Source of the DNA: Cardinalis cardinalis
Lineage: Eukaryota > Chordata > Aves > Passeriformes > Cardinalidae
Direction of reading: 5' to 3'
DNA length: 64,000 nt
NCBI GenBank assembly: GCA_014549065.1
Contig: JACDOX010000364.1
Span: 394,869-458,868, forward strand
The notes under the pieces were generated by a model. That model did no database searches and was not told the origin of the DNA. It saw only the letters and a list, made by a program, of their open reading frames with translations. This document shows positions 34,801 to 47,442 of the stretch, in pieces (position 1 is the stretch's first letter; every line of letters starts with the position of its first letter). Both the position numbers and the translations under genes were made by a program.

Positions 34801-35150
34801 ACTCACGGAATCGCAGCGCGGTTTGTGCCGGAAGGGATCGTAAAGATCATCCCGTTCCACCCCCTGCCACGGGCAGGGATACCTGCCACCAGACCAGGCT
34901 GCTCCAAGCCCTGTCCAGCCTGGCCTTGGGCACTGCCGGGGATCCACAGCTNCTCTGGGCACCCTGTGCCAGGGCCTGCCCACCCTCACAGAGATGTTTC
35001 TTCTATGTGTCTAACCTTAATTTCCCCTCTTGCAGTTCGAAGCCGTTCCCTCTTGTTCTGTCACTCCATGCCCTTGTCCCCAGTCCCTCTCCAGCTCTTT
35101 TGGAGCCCCTTTAGGTCCTGGAAGGGGCTCTGAGGTCTCCCTGGCACCAT
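34799..35150 (-). repeat. CR1 LINE 3' end, reverse orientation
   Basis: It starts near ACTCACGGAATCGCAG, then GGAAGGGATCGTAAAGATCAT, CTGCCACGGGCAGGGATACC, GCCTGGCCTTGGGCACTGCC and AGCTCTTTTGGAGCCCCTTTAGG. This is CR1 in reverse orientation, directly next to the CpG island. Confidence 0.9.
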
Positions 35151-36145
35151 CTCGTCCCTGCACATGGTGCTTTCCCTGCCTGGTGTCCCAGTTCATGCCC
35201 CACATGATGCCCTGCTCTGGCCGATGTCCTGCCCCACACAGTGACATGCCCATGCCACGGATTCTGGCTGTGCCAAGATCAGGGAGCCTGTGGAACCACG
35301 GAGGCACCTTCCTGGCTCCAGTGGTCTTAGCTGCACTGCAGGGACTATTTAAAAGAGCAATATTCTAACACAGCCAGAGGTGTTTTCAGTCACTTCTCAC
35401 CTGCCCCTAGGGCTCCAGAGATGCTTGCTCTGAGATTTAGGTGTGCTGGGTCCCATCCTGCCCCGGCAGCTCTGCTGGGGTCGCTCTGGGCTGGAGCGCA
35501 CAGCTCCCAGTCCGCAGGCAGGAACAGCCGTGTGCCCTGCAGGCTCCTCTTCTCTCCTCCCTGGGTCACAGTGAGGGGCCTACCTGCAGGTGACAGCAGG
35601 GCAGGCAGGCTGTCCCCATCTCACGGCACAATCAAGTGGGAGACATTGCCACAGAACCGAGTTCTAGTTTAGACTCTGAGTGGGAGATGCTGGGGCTAAG
35701 ATCAGAAATATCTGCCTCGCTCACACCTTGCAGCACAAGAATGTGTTGTGGTGGCCTTGTGCCCTCCTGTCTTCTCCACAGGCAGCACAGGGCTGGCCTG
35801 CAGCAATTTTGGCACTTGACCCCTTGTGAGACCTAGCAGCCCCAGGGCAGTCCCACCTCACATGTTGTGACCTTGGTTTTGAGCACAACCACAGAGCAAA
35901 GGTGACAGAATTTTGCCAGTGTGACAAAGCTGAAGCTGGGACATTTCTCCCCTTTGGACATCTTTCACTTCACTTTGGGGGAACCATGGGCACCACTATG
36001 GGCTGGCTGGATGTGGCTGGTGCTGTGGGTCCCAGAGAAACATCCCCAGGCCCTGGTCTTCTCCACACACTTTTTAGCTTCCCTTCTTTCCATGTCCCCA
36101 TGCCCATGGGGACCCAGTACCAGCAGTCAAACCCATGTTCCTCAG
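35150..36145. other. No gene recognised
   Basis: Mixed-composition DNA between the CR1 copy and the first C16orf96-like exon candidate. It could hold 5' exons of that gene, but I cannot support any from sequence alone. Confidence 0.4.
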
Positions 36146-37665
36146 GTCACAGACATGCTGCAGATGATCACCACTCTCTGCTCCCTGAAAATCACTGCTG
36201 AGGACTCCCAGCTGCCACAAATTTCCAGGAGGTGCATGCAGCAGAGCTGGGCCANTTACTGGAGAGCTCTTTGCAGAGAGGCTGGGCTCCCCAGAAACCT
36301 GCACGGATGGCACAGGTGCATGNGGTGACTGGAATGGCAATCTTACACAAATCCTTATGGAAAATGCACTGAAGCCTCTGAAAAGGCTGCTGTGGCTGCA
36401 GNGACCTGCCTGGGTCCATGTCACCCTCAGAGCCACTGGAGCAGCCACCCATCCACCCCTGGTATCCCAGTGTCCTGGCCACCTCCACTGCNCTTGTCCC
36501 TCCTGCAGTGCAGGATTTTACCCTCTAAAATTCTGATATCCTGGGAGACCCACAGGGCTGGGGATGGGATGGCACTGGGGGTGGTGCCAAGGTTTGAAGT
36601 TTCCTGCCCCATCCCAGGGGCTGCCCAGGCTCTCCCCTCCTGGAGCAGGGTGGAAGGGCTGATTTCTCTCCTGGTCGCAGTGGAGCTGTCTCAGGAGCTG
36701 TAGCAGAGCTCTCTCTGTGAGGTGCTCACTGCTGAGGTGCTGCAGGCTCTCAGGTGCCAGGCTCCTTTGCTGGCAATGCCCCTTGGCTCCAGCATGGCTG
36801 GGGCTCTTCTCTCTCCCCTAAACCTCAGGGGCTGTTTGGTTTCAGAAGCTCTGGCTGGGAGCTCAGTCCTGAGGCCTTGCAGTGCTGGCCCACAAGGCCC
36901 CACACAGGCTGGGCTGACTGCTGGAGCAGCACGAGGCCATAGAGACCTGTCAGCCATGAGAGCTCTGTGGGCATGGATATCTCTGTCATGCCAGGCCACC
37001 GTGCCAGGCTGTGCCACCAGACCTTTGCCAGGTGAATGCCAGGGCCGCACTCAGCCCATCAGAGTCCCCAGGCCACTGGCAGCCCCTTTGTCCCTCTGCT
37101 TCNTGCACTGACATGGCTGAGGGCACATGGTCACTGTCCTCTGTGGCACCCCAGCGCTGGCCATGCCCAGGGCCTGGCAGCAGTGCCAGGGGGTCTCCAC
37201 TATAAGCCCACCCAGGTTTGGGATGTTGCTTTGCTGGGGGCCTGCAGGAGCTGGCACTGCCCAGAGCAAAGCTTTGNTGTCTGCTTTCAGCCAGCTCAGA
37301 GACCTGGAGGACATGGCTGCCTGTCTGGAGAAGGTGCTGGGTGAGAATAAGGCAGCTGTGGGATGGTGAAGGCGCCCAGCTGCCCATGGCCTCAGGAAGT
37401 CTGAGCTTTGAACAAGCTCAGAGGCCTGGGGGCTGCAACCCCACATCCCATTCACCAGGGACACACTGGGGCACCTCAGGATGTTCTCACCAGCCACTCT
37501 GTGAGGCTACCATAAACACACCTCCCTGCCTTGCCTGGGNTCTGCAGCCACCCAGGGCCACACGTTCCCCAGGGGCTGGGCTTTGGCAGGGAGGGGCTGG
37601 GCCAGCTGCAGGAGCAGTGCATGAGGCTGCAGGAAGCTGCACAGCAGCTGTGGGGCGACTCCAAG
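36146..37665 (+). CDS. Candidate exons of a C16orf96/DUF4795-type gene
   Basis: Three stretches look like short exons. 36146-36231, after TTCCTCAG and before GTGCATG, encodes TDMLQMITTLCSLKITAED. 37291-37340, after CTGCTTTCAG and before GTGAGAA, encodes QLRDLEDMAACLEKVLG. About 37590-37665, before a GC-type donor GCAAGG, encodes LGQLQEQCMRLQEAAQQLW. The first two join in phase (2 then 1), and the third joins only from an acceptor at 37589. The peptides are amphipathic and coiled-coil-like, as in the QRICH2/C16orf96 family, and C16orf96 lies on this strand between CDIP1 and UBALD1 in human. The call rests mainly on position; homology is weak by eye. It may be a decayed or divergent copy. The rest of the gene, to about 38.9 kb, is not resolved. 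Confidence 0.3.
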
Positions 37666-38945
37666 GCAAGGACAGTCTCTGGGCACAGCTCAGGAGCTGC
37701 TTGAGCCACGGCTGGTGCCTGAACCAGGCTGGNCACAGGATTGCCCAGACCTGGCACATCCCCGCTCGGAAGCAGCTCAGCGTGCCAGGATTTTGTCACC
37801 ATGCCACGCTGCTGGAGCTGGGGACAAACAATGGTGGGTGGCTCTGAGGAGGATGAGGGGAGGTCAGGGGATGGTGGGATGGTGAAGCACCCGGGTATGA
37901 ACAAGGCACTGATGGAGCAGGGCTTGGGTGTTGTGAACAAGCACNGGGGTGGTGGCAGGGCAGGGCTCTGCAGGGGATGGCTGTCCCCCTGTACNGTTCC
38001 TGCTTCTCCCCCTTCAGCAATGAAGATCCCCCCAGCTCTGCTCCTGGCAGAGGGATGTGCTGCATGCCCCAGCACTCACCCAGGTGCCTGTCCTGAGTGT
38101 CCCCTGCCACAAGGGCAGAAATGCTGCTGAGCACTCCCCAGGGAGCTGCTGAGGCTGTTGTATCCCACCAAGGCTGTTTGTCCTTGTGCACTGCAGGTGC
38201 AGGTGACAAAGCCAGGCTCCTGGGGGGCTGGTGCCAAGCTCACAGGTGTCCAGGCTGGCCATGGGGCTGGGAAATGGCACGGGGGGCTGGGGAGGGGCAA
38301 TGCACTAAGGCTGTGCCGCCTGGCCTTGGGGGACTGGCGGAGCTGGGGTCACACTGCCCTGGCACCCACTCATTGCAGTGGGGTAACACCACAGGCCAGA
38401 GATGCTCCCTCCTCTGCTGCCTCCCCCGAGCTCCTGGGGACACACAGGGCAGCCAGTCTGACACTTTTGGGCTGTGCCACATCCCCATCNGCTCTCTGAC
38501 CAGTCAGATCACCAGGTCTGTGGTCTGGCATGATTCTCCAATCCTGTGGCTCCTGGTGGCCCTGGGATGGTCACAGGCACGTTCACCTCCTCACCACCCA
38601 GGTCTCCCTGTGGCTTCACTTGTGTTTCTCAGGCAGTTGTCTCTCTTCAAGGCTGAGGACAAATCCTTTCTCTGCATGCCCTGGGTGGCTCTGTGCTGCA
38701 CCCCTCCACCTCACAGACCCATCCCCACTCCCAGCAAAAGTGGATGTGGCCTGGATGTGCCCACCACAGCTGGGACAGAAGGTGCACAGCCCTGGCTCAC
38801 TCCAGGGCCCACCAGCTTGGCCCATTTCATCTCACTGGGCCAGGACTGAGGGTGGCAGCTCCAGCAGAACTCCATGCAGGGAAGCTCACAAGGGCCAGCC
38901 CCAGCTCCAGGCCCTGCCCAGGCTGTCCAAGAGGCACCCCCAGTG
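37666..38945 (+). other. Unresolved stretch, possible 3' exons of the C16orf96-like gene
   Basis: There are acceptor-like sites (for example CTCCCCCTTCAG ending near 38019 and TGTTTCTCAG near 38631) but no frame I can tie to a family. It ends where the convergent UBALD1 3'UTR begins. Confidence 0.25.
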
Positions 38946-38965
38946 AAACCATCCCTCCTACATTG

Positions 38966-40218
38966 TTTATTTTAGCAACACAAACAAGAGACTGAAATTA
39001 ATTATTGACTGGGGAGTGCAGGGGCACAGCCTTGCTGGGTCTGACAAGGACAGCAACCTCCAAGGGACCTGGGGAAGAGGGGATAGGAGCCAGGTCACAG
39101 CAAAACACCCAGGACCTGTGGATGTCACAAGGGATCCTGAGGACTTAGCACAGCCCTGCCTGCTGGGGTCTCACCCCACAGCTGATGTGGCAGAGCTGGG
39201 CTTCTGGGGATGGAGCCCCGGATGCACCTGGCCAAAAGCAGCTGGCAGTCACTGCATGGCTGGAAGGGGGTGTCTGGAGCAGCTGGAGATGCAGCCAGCC
39301 CTCCTGGGATGCACTGAGGCACTGGGAGAGGGGATCCTGAAACACTCCAGGCTCAGGGCAGCTCNGCCTGCGTCCTGCCACTGCTGCAAACGAAGCAAAG
39401 ACACGGGGTTCAAAGCAGAAGAGCGTGTATTGCAAGCGGCTGCGGCGCATCCGGAGAGACTTCCAGCCGCCGGGAGAAAAGAACAGAGGGGTTAAAAACG
39501 ATCCCAGTCTCTAGGGTTACACTGTGTCATGCAAAACAGCCCNGGGGCAAACCCCATCCTGGGAGGCTGGAGGGGAGGGTGTGCTGGCCCAGCCGGACCA
39601 CCAGTGCTCACCCCCTGCTCCCCATCCGGGGCTGGGCGAGGGGCCAGACGCCTCCCCGAGGGCCGGTGTCCCCCAGCCCTGCTCGCCAGTGAGGACAGTG
39701 TGTGGGGTGGAGGCTGTGGTGGTGCAGGAACAGCCCTTGCTCTCTCCACCCCTTACAAAAAACAAGCCTCACGGGGTGTCTGCCCCCCACCCAGTTGATC
39801 GGGGCCAAGGGATGGGGGAAAACACTCAGGCACAACCCACTCTGCCTGGTGGGGTGGCCCAGGGGACTCTGAGGAAGGCACCTCCTCCATAAATGTCACT
39901 GGCATGCAAACTCCGGTGTCCCAAGAGAGGAGGGGGTGCTCCCTCCCAGAGTCTGGCAGCGTCAGGGTCCCAGGCAGAGGCCAGCACCGGTCCCACGCAG
40001 CCTCCTGCTGTCTCTGGGGAGCTCCATTCAGCTTGAGAACAAGTAAAAACTACTTCAAACCAAACCCATGCAAGGCAGCTATTTGCTCATGTGTCTCGGT
40101 GGCTGCCAGACGCCCTGGCAGCCGAGTTCCTCTCCTCTTTGGGGAGGGGGGGAGAGAAAAAAAATATATATATATTTATAGGCAGGGATCCCCGCCGCGG
40201 CCGCTCTCCACTGCAGCC
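38966..40218 (-). terminator. UBALD1: UBALD1 3'UTR and poly(A) signal
   Basis: It runs on the minus strand from the UBALD1 stop codon to AATAAA at 38971-38966, a 3'UTR of about 1.25 kb. It includes an A-rich/(TA)n stretch at 40157-40180 just after the stop. Confidence 0.75.
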
Positions 40219-43200
40219 TCATCTCTCTGCCTCCATGGTCACGTTGGCCTTCTGTTCTGCGCTGGCCTGCTGGGAGACGGCGGCGGGCCAGCCCGCGGGC
40301 TGCGCCGGCGCGGCCGGAGTCCACATGCTCTGCTGCTGCTGCTGCTGCCCGGGCGGAGAGGCCGTGGGCCAGGCGGGGTTGAAGGCCCCGTGCTGGGGCA
40401 GCGGCGGGGCCGGGGGCGGCGGGGAAGTCGCCATGGAGGCCACGGGGCTACTGCTGTTGAAGCTTTCGGAAGCCTTGAGGCGGGAGAACATGGTGAGGGC
40501 GTCGGGGAAGTTGGGCGGCGTGGCCGGCGTGTTGGCAGGAGTGCACATCTGTGGGAAGGAGACACGGGGTCAGGGGAGTCCCCACCTTGTGCCTCCCACC
40601 GGGGTGTGCCACGAGACCCCCCTGCCCCCTGCTGAGGCATGTGAAGCCCCCAGACCCGTGCTCTGCTAACTGGACTGCCCACGAGCAGCTCTATCGAAGG
40701 GTCTGAAGGTTCATGCTCTCCCGACAGAGGGCCCAGACAGGATCCCCTGTGCCCAGCCAAGTCGGGGACCCCCTCTGCTCCACAACCCTCTGGTGCCATC
40801 CTGGGCCTGCAGCTTCCTGGCTCTGCGGACACAAGGCTCAGGCTTAGCTCCCATCCCCCAGGAGACTGAGCATGCTCCAGCCCTGCTGGGCACTCGCTTT
40901 GCATGCTCCAAATCCCCAATTGTCCCAGAGAGCCAAACAAGGCCGCAGCAGCCAGTAAATCCTTAAGACACATCTGCCCAAGCAGATTACAGGCTGCTGG
41001 GGCATGAGAGTTAAGGGACTGAGTCTGGGGACAGCTGGAAGAGAGCAGAGGCAGGCAGCACCCACGTGTGGGTGTTTACACACTTCNAGACACTCTGCAC
41101 CAGAGCCACGCTCCAGCCATGCTCCAGGAATNGCTCACTCCAGTGAGCACACAAGGACCTGTGTGTGTGGCTGCTGCAGGATGGGAAGCACCATGGATCT
41201 GTGAGTGTGTTTACACAGCTCAGTGCTTCAGGCTCCTCTAGGCTCTCTCTGCCATGCTGGGCTGGTGTGGACCACTGGCTATGCCCAAAGCATCCCCCCT
41301 CACACTGCCCCTTTTGGAAGAGCAGCCCCAAACCATCTGCAGGGCTCTGCTGTCCCACCAGCTGCTCTCCAGGAAAACCTTCCTTGGCAGGCAGCTCTGG
41401 CAGTGCCCAGCCAGACCTCCCNGCCTGCACTCCTGGAGCTGGGAAGCAGCGAGCTGGACATGAGCACCAGCCTGAAGCACCCGCCAGCTGGTGCTCTGCC
41501 CTAGGACAGTGCTGGGCAGCTGGGAAAGCACTTACCATCTGATGGTGGTGGCTGTAGGGGATGTTTGTTTCTTGGAAAAAAGCACTGAGAGCAGTCTGAA
41601 AGGAAGGAGGAAAAAAAAAGGGAAAGATGATGTTACTACCTGCATCCAAACTGGGCACCCACCTCAGCCCTGCACATTACTAGACCCCAAAGATGATCCA
41701 AAACAGGCCCTGGGGGGCCTTGAGGGCACAGCTGCTCCCTGTCCCCAAGCAGGGACCTGCGCCTGCCATCTGCTCACACCAGGGCANGTGGCAACCATGT
41801 GTATTTGGGACCACCATCCTTGCAAGAAGCAGCTACTGCAGGGGCAGAGCCCAGCAGGTGTTTCACAACTCACCATGACGTGGGCTGCAACCACCGTGTG
41901 CTGGGAAACAGAGGAAACCAAATCCAAGCCCAGCAGGAACCAGTTAAAGGNATGTCTTCAACGGGACATGATGACAGCCCCCATACTGCCACCAGGAGAT
42001 CCCCAGGGCAGGAGCTGCAGCAGGTGCTCACCCCGTATGCCAGAACATTTCCAATTCAGTTGCAGACACAGCATGATGGGGACNGACATTGTTTTGTAGC
42101 TTCCAGTTAAAACCAGTAATAGCCTGGTAAATATGTCACATGCCACAGGCGTGTGAGAGGACAAGAAGGGTTGCAGGTAGGGAAGGCCAGGGGAAGAGGA
42201 TGGTCAGGAGGGCAAACACCCAGCCCAGGTCTGGGAGGAGCAGAGGCAGCAGGAGATCTGGGGGTGCACAGCAGTGAGCTGATGCAGGAATGGTGAAAAG
42301 TTCTTTCCTCAGAGGGTGCTGAGGCCCTGGCACAGGCTGCCCAGAGAGGCTGTGGCTACCCCATCCCTGAAGTGTCCAAGGCCAGGTTAGATGGGGCTTG
42401 GAGCAACCTGGGATAGTGGAAGGTGTGTCTGCCCATGGCAGGGGGGTGGAATGAGATGACCTTCAAGGTCCCTTCCATCCCAAACCATTCTGTGATTCCN
42501 TGACGGTGACTCCNGTTCTNCACCAGGCTTCAACTGAATAAGGGCCAAAAACCAATGGTTTGATTCAGTTGTAGATGAGACTTGATGAAGAACTGGTTTG
42601 GATTCAGTTCTGGTAGAAGGAAAAGCCCCCTTCAGTCCCATTCAGGCCTCTCCTCAGGGCCTTCAGGTCTCCACTGTGAGGTGTGAGGTGTGGGGCTGTG
42701 GCTGGGTGTTGCCACTCTACCNGAGACTCTGCTCCCTTCCTGAGAGCCAGGGATTGAGGTTACCCAGGCTGCTGGGGAAAAAAAGGCAGAAAAGCCCAGA
42801 AAAAGTACAGGGAGGTTGTACCAAACCNTGTCCAACTGCAGGAGCCACAGTCCTGCCACCACCCATGCTCCTCATCCCAGTGTCCACATGCTCCTGTGTC
42901 ATTCCCAGGGCCAGGATGAACGACAGCAAGTCAGCTCAGCTCATNGATCCAATGGAAAAACTAATTTTGCCCCAAACATTCAGGCTGGCAGGCCCTGGGA
43001 AGGCAAAGAGGTTTATGGTTTCCTGACTGAACAGCAGAAAACTATTGGTACGACCAGGTGGCAGCCAGAGCAATGTCTGCAAACAATGTTCCAGACCTGG
43101 GTGGGGGAAGCAATTCCTGCTGCAGAGTCTGGCAGCTCCCAGACCACGGGGGGAGTGTGCAATAGCTGGGCTGGCAAGGCTCTTCCCTGCAATAGCTGCA

Positions 43201-46200
43201 TTTAATAACACAGCACCTGAACTCTGCACCCGGCCACGCTGTGAGCTCCGAGCCCCAGCTCCTGCAGGCAGGACCCACCAGATCCCAGAGTGACAATACA
43301 GCAGGAATGGAATGGGGTCTGTGGCCCTGCAGGGAGCTCTGGACAGGACAGCACACAGCTCTGAATTAAGGAAATGTCCNACACAGACACTTCTGCAGCA
43401 GTGACACCCCCTGCCACGCTGCACTTTGTCCTGGGTGAGGTCAGACGTCAACACCCCGAGGCCCCATCACTGACAGATCGTGATAAGAGAGGGGGTAACA
43501 CCAAACAGGAAACACTGGCAGAGGTGTGGGCACAGCCAGATCCCATAAGCTGATTAAATCTGCTCTGTGCTCCTGTTTTCCAAGTGGCCTCATATCTGGG
43601 ACTGTGCCACTGGCAGACAGGGGCAGAGAAGGTCCCTGCTGTCCCNGTGAGCTGCCCACCAATCCCTGCCAGCGCTGGGATGAAAGCTGTGACTGGGCAG
43701 AGGAAGCAGCCCACCAGGGCAGGCCCCTGTGCCTAACACAGTCTCTTCCCCTCCATCTGCCCCTTTCCAAGCATGGCAGAAACAGCCCCTGTGCCCAGCA
43801 CAAAGCCCAGGACCTGCAGTCACCTCCAAAGGGACCTGCAGAGCCCCAGCACAGTGAGGGAGGGCCCCACACTCCCCTTGGTGCCACAGGGGCCAGGGAC
43901 ACACACGGGGGCCAGGGACACACACGGGGGCCAGGGACACACACGTAACCAAAGCTACTGATGCCACCTGCTCCCCAGACAGTGCCACAAGTGCCACCGT
44001 GACTGCTGCAACAGCAAAGCCACTTAAGGCTCCTCTGCTGGAGCAGGAGCCCGNGCCCAGCTCAGCTCTGACCCTGGAGCCAAGGCCCCACTGCCTGTGC
44101 CACGCTGGTGTGCATGGGAGCAGGGCAGCCATGGCCTGGCCACGCTCAGCAGGTGACCAGGACACTGTGCCCCCTNCCAGCATGCAAAACCAGGAGCTTC
44201 ACAGGAGAAGGATCCCACAGAGACCCTGCCAGGGGGCCAAAAGGCACCTGTAGTGAGTCAGAGAGAGGGTGGCTGGACCTGTGAGCCCTGCCAGCACAGA
44301 GCACCCAGCAGCAGGGGCAGCCCTGGGAGCACCCTGTCCTTGAACCACCAAGGAAGGGGCTTCATGAAATGTAAATACATAAGAGGAAGTGAAATCCAGC
44401 CATAGACACAGCGAGTGAAGCCAGACACCTGCTCCTCCTCTTGTTCCCCACACACAACCTCTCTACACTGAACAGAGGCTCTCAGCACCAGGAAAAGGAA
44501 GGAATGGGTGGGTTTTCTAGAAGCAGTTTCTTCTCATTCCTTCCCAAACAGCCCCAAGGGCAATGAGCACATAAAGCCAAATAATAATATCTTTCTACCA
44601 ATGAAGGAGCCTGATCCGCTGCCCAGCCCCATGTGAGACTCTGCAAACTCTGAAATGTCTGCCTGGTAACCTGCAGGGTTCCAGCCACAGAGGAGCTGCC
44701 TTCCCTGGCTTCTCCCAAAAAGCCAGGCCCTGGAAGCTGAGTGCCAGCCTTCACTCACAGACCCTCCAAGCTGCTTTCCTGGGCCTGTAAANCTCCCCCT
44801 GGGATCAGCCATGGCACTGTTCCAGCTGCTGGAGGGCTGGGCTGGCAGTGCTATTCCAGCTGGCACCCACAGCAGCCATCCCTGGAGGCATGGAAGGGCC
44901 CACAGAGCTGCAAGAGCTGCAAATTAAACTGGGCACAAGAGGATAAAGCCTGCCCAGGGTCCCTAGGAAACAGGAGAGCAGTTACAGCGAGTGGGAGAGG
45001 CAATCCACACCCTACCATTAACTGCCCTGTTCTCCAGGGATAGATGGGATGAAAAAAAAAAAGGCTCCTTAATCAACCCCAAGTACAGGACAGACTCTGA
45101 TCAGCTCACAGCACAGCCAAAGGTGGCTGTGTCCCAAATGTTTTCCTGACCTCCGACCCTGCTCACTGTCCTGGATCATGTTCCTTCTGCCCTGGAAAAG
45201 CTCTGGGTCTACCAGGGCTGGAAAGACACACACAGAGCAAATCCACTCTGCAGCCCTCACTTCACCAGGGCTGGAAAGACACACACACAAATCCACTCTG
45301 CAGCCCTCACTTCACCTTCCTACACACCGTGGCCCCTGAGCAGCCAGCCTCAGAAACAGCCCAAGCCCAGGAAAGTGATCCCAAAACACCAANATCCCAA
45401 AGCTGTCCGTGCTTCACAGCAGCCTCCCTCTCCCTCCTGCTGGTGACAAACACCCCAGGGGCTGTCACAGGCAGCAAGNGGGACACTGGCCCACAAAGGA
45501 AAGGTCCTGGGCAGGGCAGATGGATGCCAGGAGTGCCCTGGCCAGGACAGAGGCACAGAGCTGGGACAGCCCAGCTCCTGCTGTGTGTCACTGGGCCACT
45601 GAGCTAGCCTGGCTCAGTGCAGAACACCTCTCTGCCCCCGTGGTGGCCTCACAGGCAGGAGCAGAACGCTCAGGTACAAGCAGGCTGACTGCATTCACGC
45701 GTGCCCCTGGAGGAACGCTTTGACTCCAAGGAGATGGTTAATTTATGCTGCCTTCCCTCGTGCTGAACTTGCCTGAACTCCCCCGATTTATACTCACTGC
45801 AGATGCACACCAGCCAGCAAACGGGTGCTGCACTGGAATAACAAAAGGCTCGGGAGTACTCCAGAAGGGAGGTGAGAGCGGGCTGGAGCGCTCGGGAGGT
45901 GATCCCTCCCCAGCGTGGCTCCCAGAAGGAGCCGTGCCCAGCGGCCATTTTGCAAAGGGAATTATCTGACCGTTGCACCAAAAGTGAGTGGGAACATGGT
46001 AACGGCAGCGTTTGTTTACAGCCCAGCTTCCTCTGAGTCATGTGAGTGCCCAGCCGGCAGGAGACGGCTCTTTCTACTTGTGCAACTCGCCAAACGGTGG
46101 CAAAGTTCTGCAAAAAAAAAGCCTTTTGAAAGACACGTTCAAACTTCTGTCATCCCTCCCCGGCTCTTTTGCGACACGCACGGAGGTGGTGGAAGAGGAT

Positions 46201-47442
46201 CCCGCCTGTCCCAGAGGGCCACAGTCAGGCTGTGTTAGTAAACAAACGCCGGAGCACGTTACACACGCAACACATCCCACGCCAGCGGNGCTCCCGTTCA
46301 CCGGGCACGGCGCGGGGATCGCCGGCCCGCCGCTCCGCACATCCCTGCGAGCCCACCCCGCGCTGCCCGGCCACGCACGGCTCGCTCCGGGATCCCTCCT
46401 GGCCTGCGACGGAGAACGTGGGAATGCTGTGCCCGCACGGCGATGGACGCCGTCCGTACCGGGTCCGCCCGGCCGCTGCTCCGTTAGGGAACAGCCCAGG
46501 CAGCGAGGAGAGGTGCTCCAGCCGCCGAGAGGAACCAACGGAGCCTGCTGCTCCCCAGCCNGACTCAGGGCTGCTCCCGCAGCACTGCACACACATTTCA
46601 ATTACCGAGGTGCCATTAGCGTCAAATCCATCAGCTCCAACCTAGGGAGCTGCGGAAGAGAAGGAAAAATCCTATTTAGAAAGCAATTTATTGGCGACGG
46701 CCACCGCACTGCTCTTTGCTCCCTGCACTTCGGGTCCGGGGATCTCGGCAGGAGCTGAGCGCCCTGAAAGGCACCGGGGAGCTCCGCCGGCGCCCCCCGC
46801 CCCACGGCGGCCTTAACCCCTGTCAATGTCACCGAGTATCCCGCCCGCGAGCGAGAGGAAAAGGCGTCTGGAGCCAGGAAAGCTTTGACCTACAAAGTCT
46901 CCTCTCCCACGGCTGCCCGAGAGCTCAAACTCCCCGGGGCAGGGCCGTGGGAAAGGCTGCGCTGGGGTTTTCCAGCCCACGGCCACGCGGGAGGGCTGCG
47001 GCGGGGGCGGGGGGGAACAGGACGAGGCTTCGGCGGATTCGGCGCCCCCGGCCCGGCCGCGGACCGGCCTGGGGCCCCGGTAGGCTGCGAGCCCCTCTCT
47101 GCGCACCCCCCGCGCAACGTGGCCTCCCGATCGCCCGCCNCGCGTGGCGCCCACGCTCCCTCGGGCACCGCCGGGGGCCCGGCCCGCGCCCCGCCGCCGC
47201 CGCCGCGCGTGTGGGCGGGCGGGGGGGGCAGCGGCGTGTCCGTAGGGCCGNGCACCGATCCACGCTGCCCGAACCCCCCGCGATGCCCCCGTGCGGGGAC
47301 CCGCCCGGGGCCGGTACCGGGGCGGCGGCCTCACCTCGAACTGCCAGTGGGCCGCCTGCAGCAGCTGCTTGGCCTGGTCGGCGGCGCATCCGGCCGCCAG
47401 CACGAACTGGTTGATCATCACCTGGTGCTTAAGCTCGTCCAT
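40219..47442 (-). CDS. UBALD1: UBA-like domain-containing protein 1 (FAM100A)
   Basis: A small protein with an N-terminal UBA-like helical domain; its cellular role is poorly known. Minus-strand coding segments are 47442-47335, 41595-41536 and 40548-40219, with phase-0 GT-AG junctions, giving 165 residues (human 177). Residues 1-45 hold the conserved block VMINQFVLAAGCAADQAKQL, followed by HWQFE|TALSAFFQETNIP, SHHHQM|MCTPANTPATPPNFPDAL and a low-complexity Pro/Ser/Gln tail with six Gln in a row. The start is ATG 47442 in a good Kozak context (GCCATGG). Mammalian proteins begin four residues earlier (MSVN before MDEL), but the frame upstream here reads Ala/Gly with no ATG. The paralogue UBALD2 is very similar; the CDIP1/MGRN1 neighbours favour UBALD1. 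Intron 1 is 5.7 kb and intron 2 is 1 kb. Confidence 0.95.
42285..42500 (+). repeat. CR1 LINE 3' end
   Basis: GCACAGGCTGCCCAGAGAGG, CCTGAAGTGTCCAAGGCCAG, GCTTGGAGCAACCTGGGAT and CCATTCTGTGATTCC appear in CR1 order. It lies in UBALD1 intron 1, opposite to the gene. Confidence 0.92.
43889..43944. repeat. 19-bp minisatellite, 3 copies
   Basis: Three near-identical units of GGGGCCAGGGACACACAC in UBALD1 intron 1. Confidence 0.95.
45211..45316. repeat. 53-bp tandem duplication
   Basis: Two copies of ACCAGGGCTGGAAAGACACA..CCACTCTGCAGCCCTCACTTC start at 45211 and 45264 and differ mainly in the length of the ACAC run. They lie in UBALD1 intron 1. Confidence 0.95.

Noticed and set aside
33840..35133. 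Frames of 262-424 codons over the 34.5 kb gap
   Set aside because: Bridged by Ns and ending in CR1 sequence.
43889..45316. Direct repeats in UBALD1 intron 1 as a CRISPR-like array
   Set aside because: They are short tandem minisatellites without unique spacers, in a vertebrate intron.
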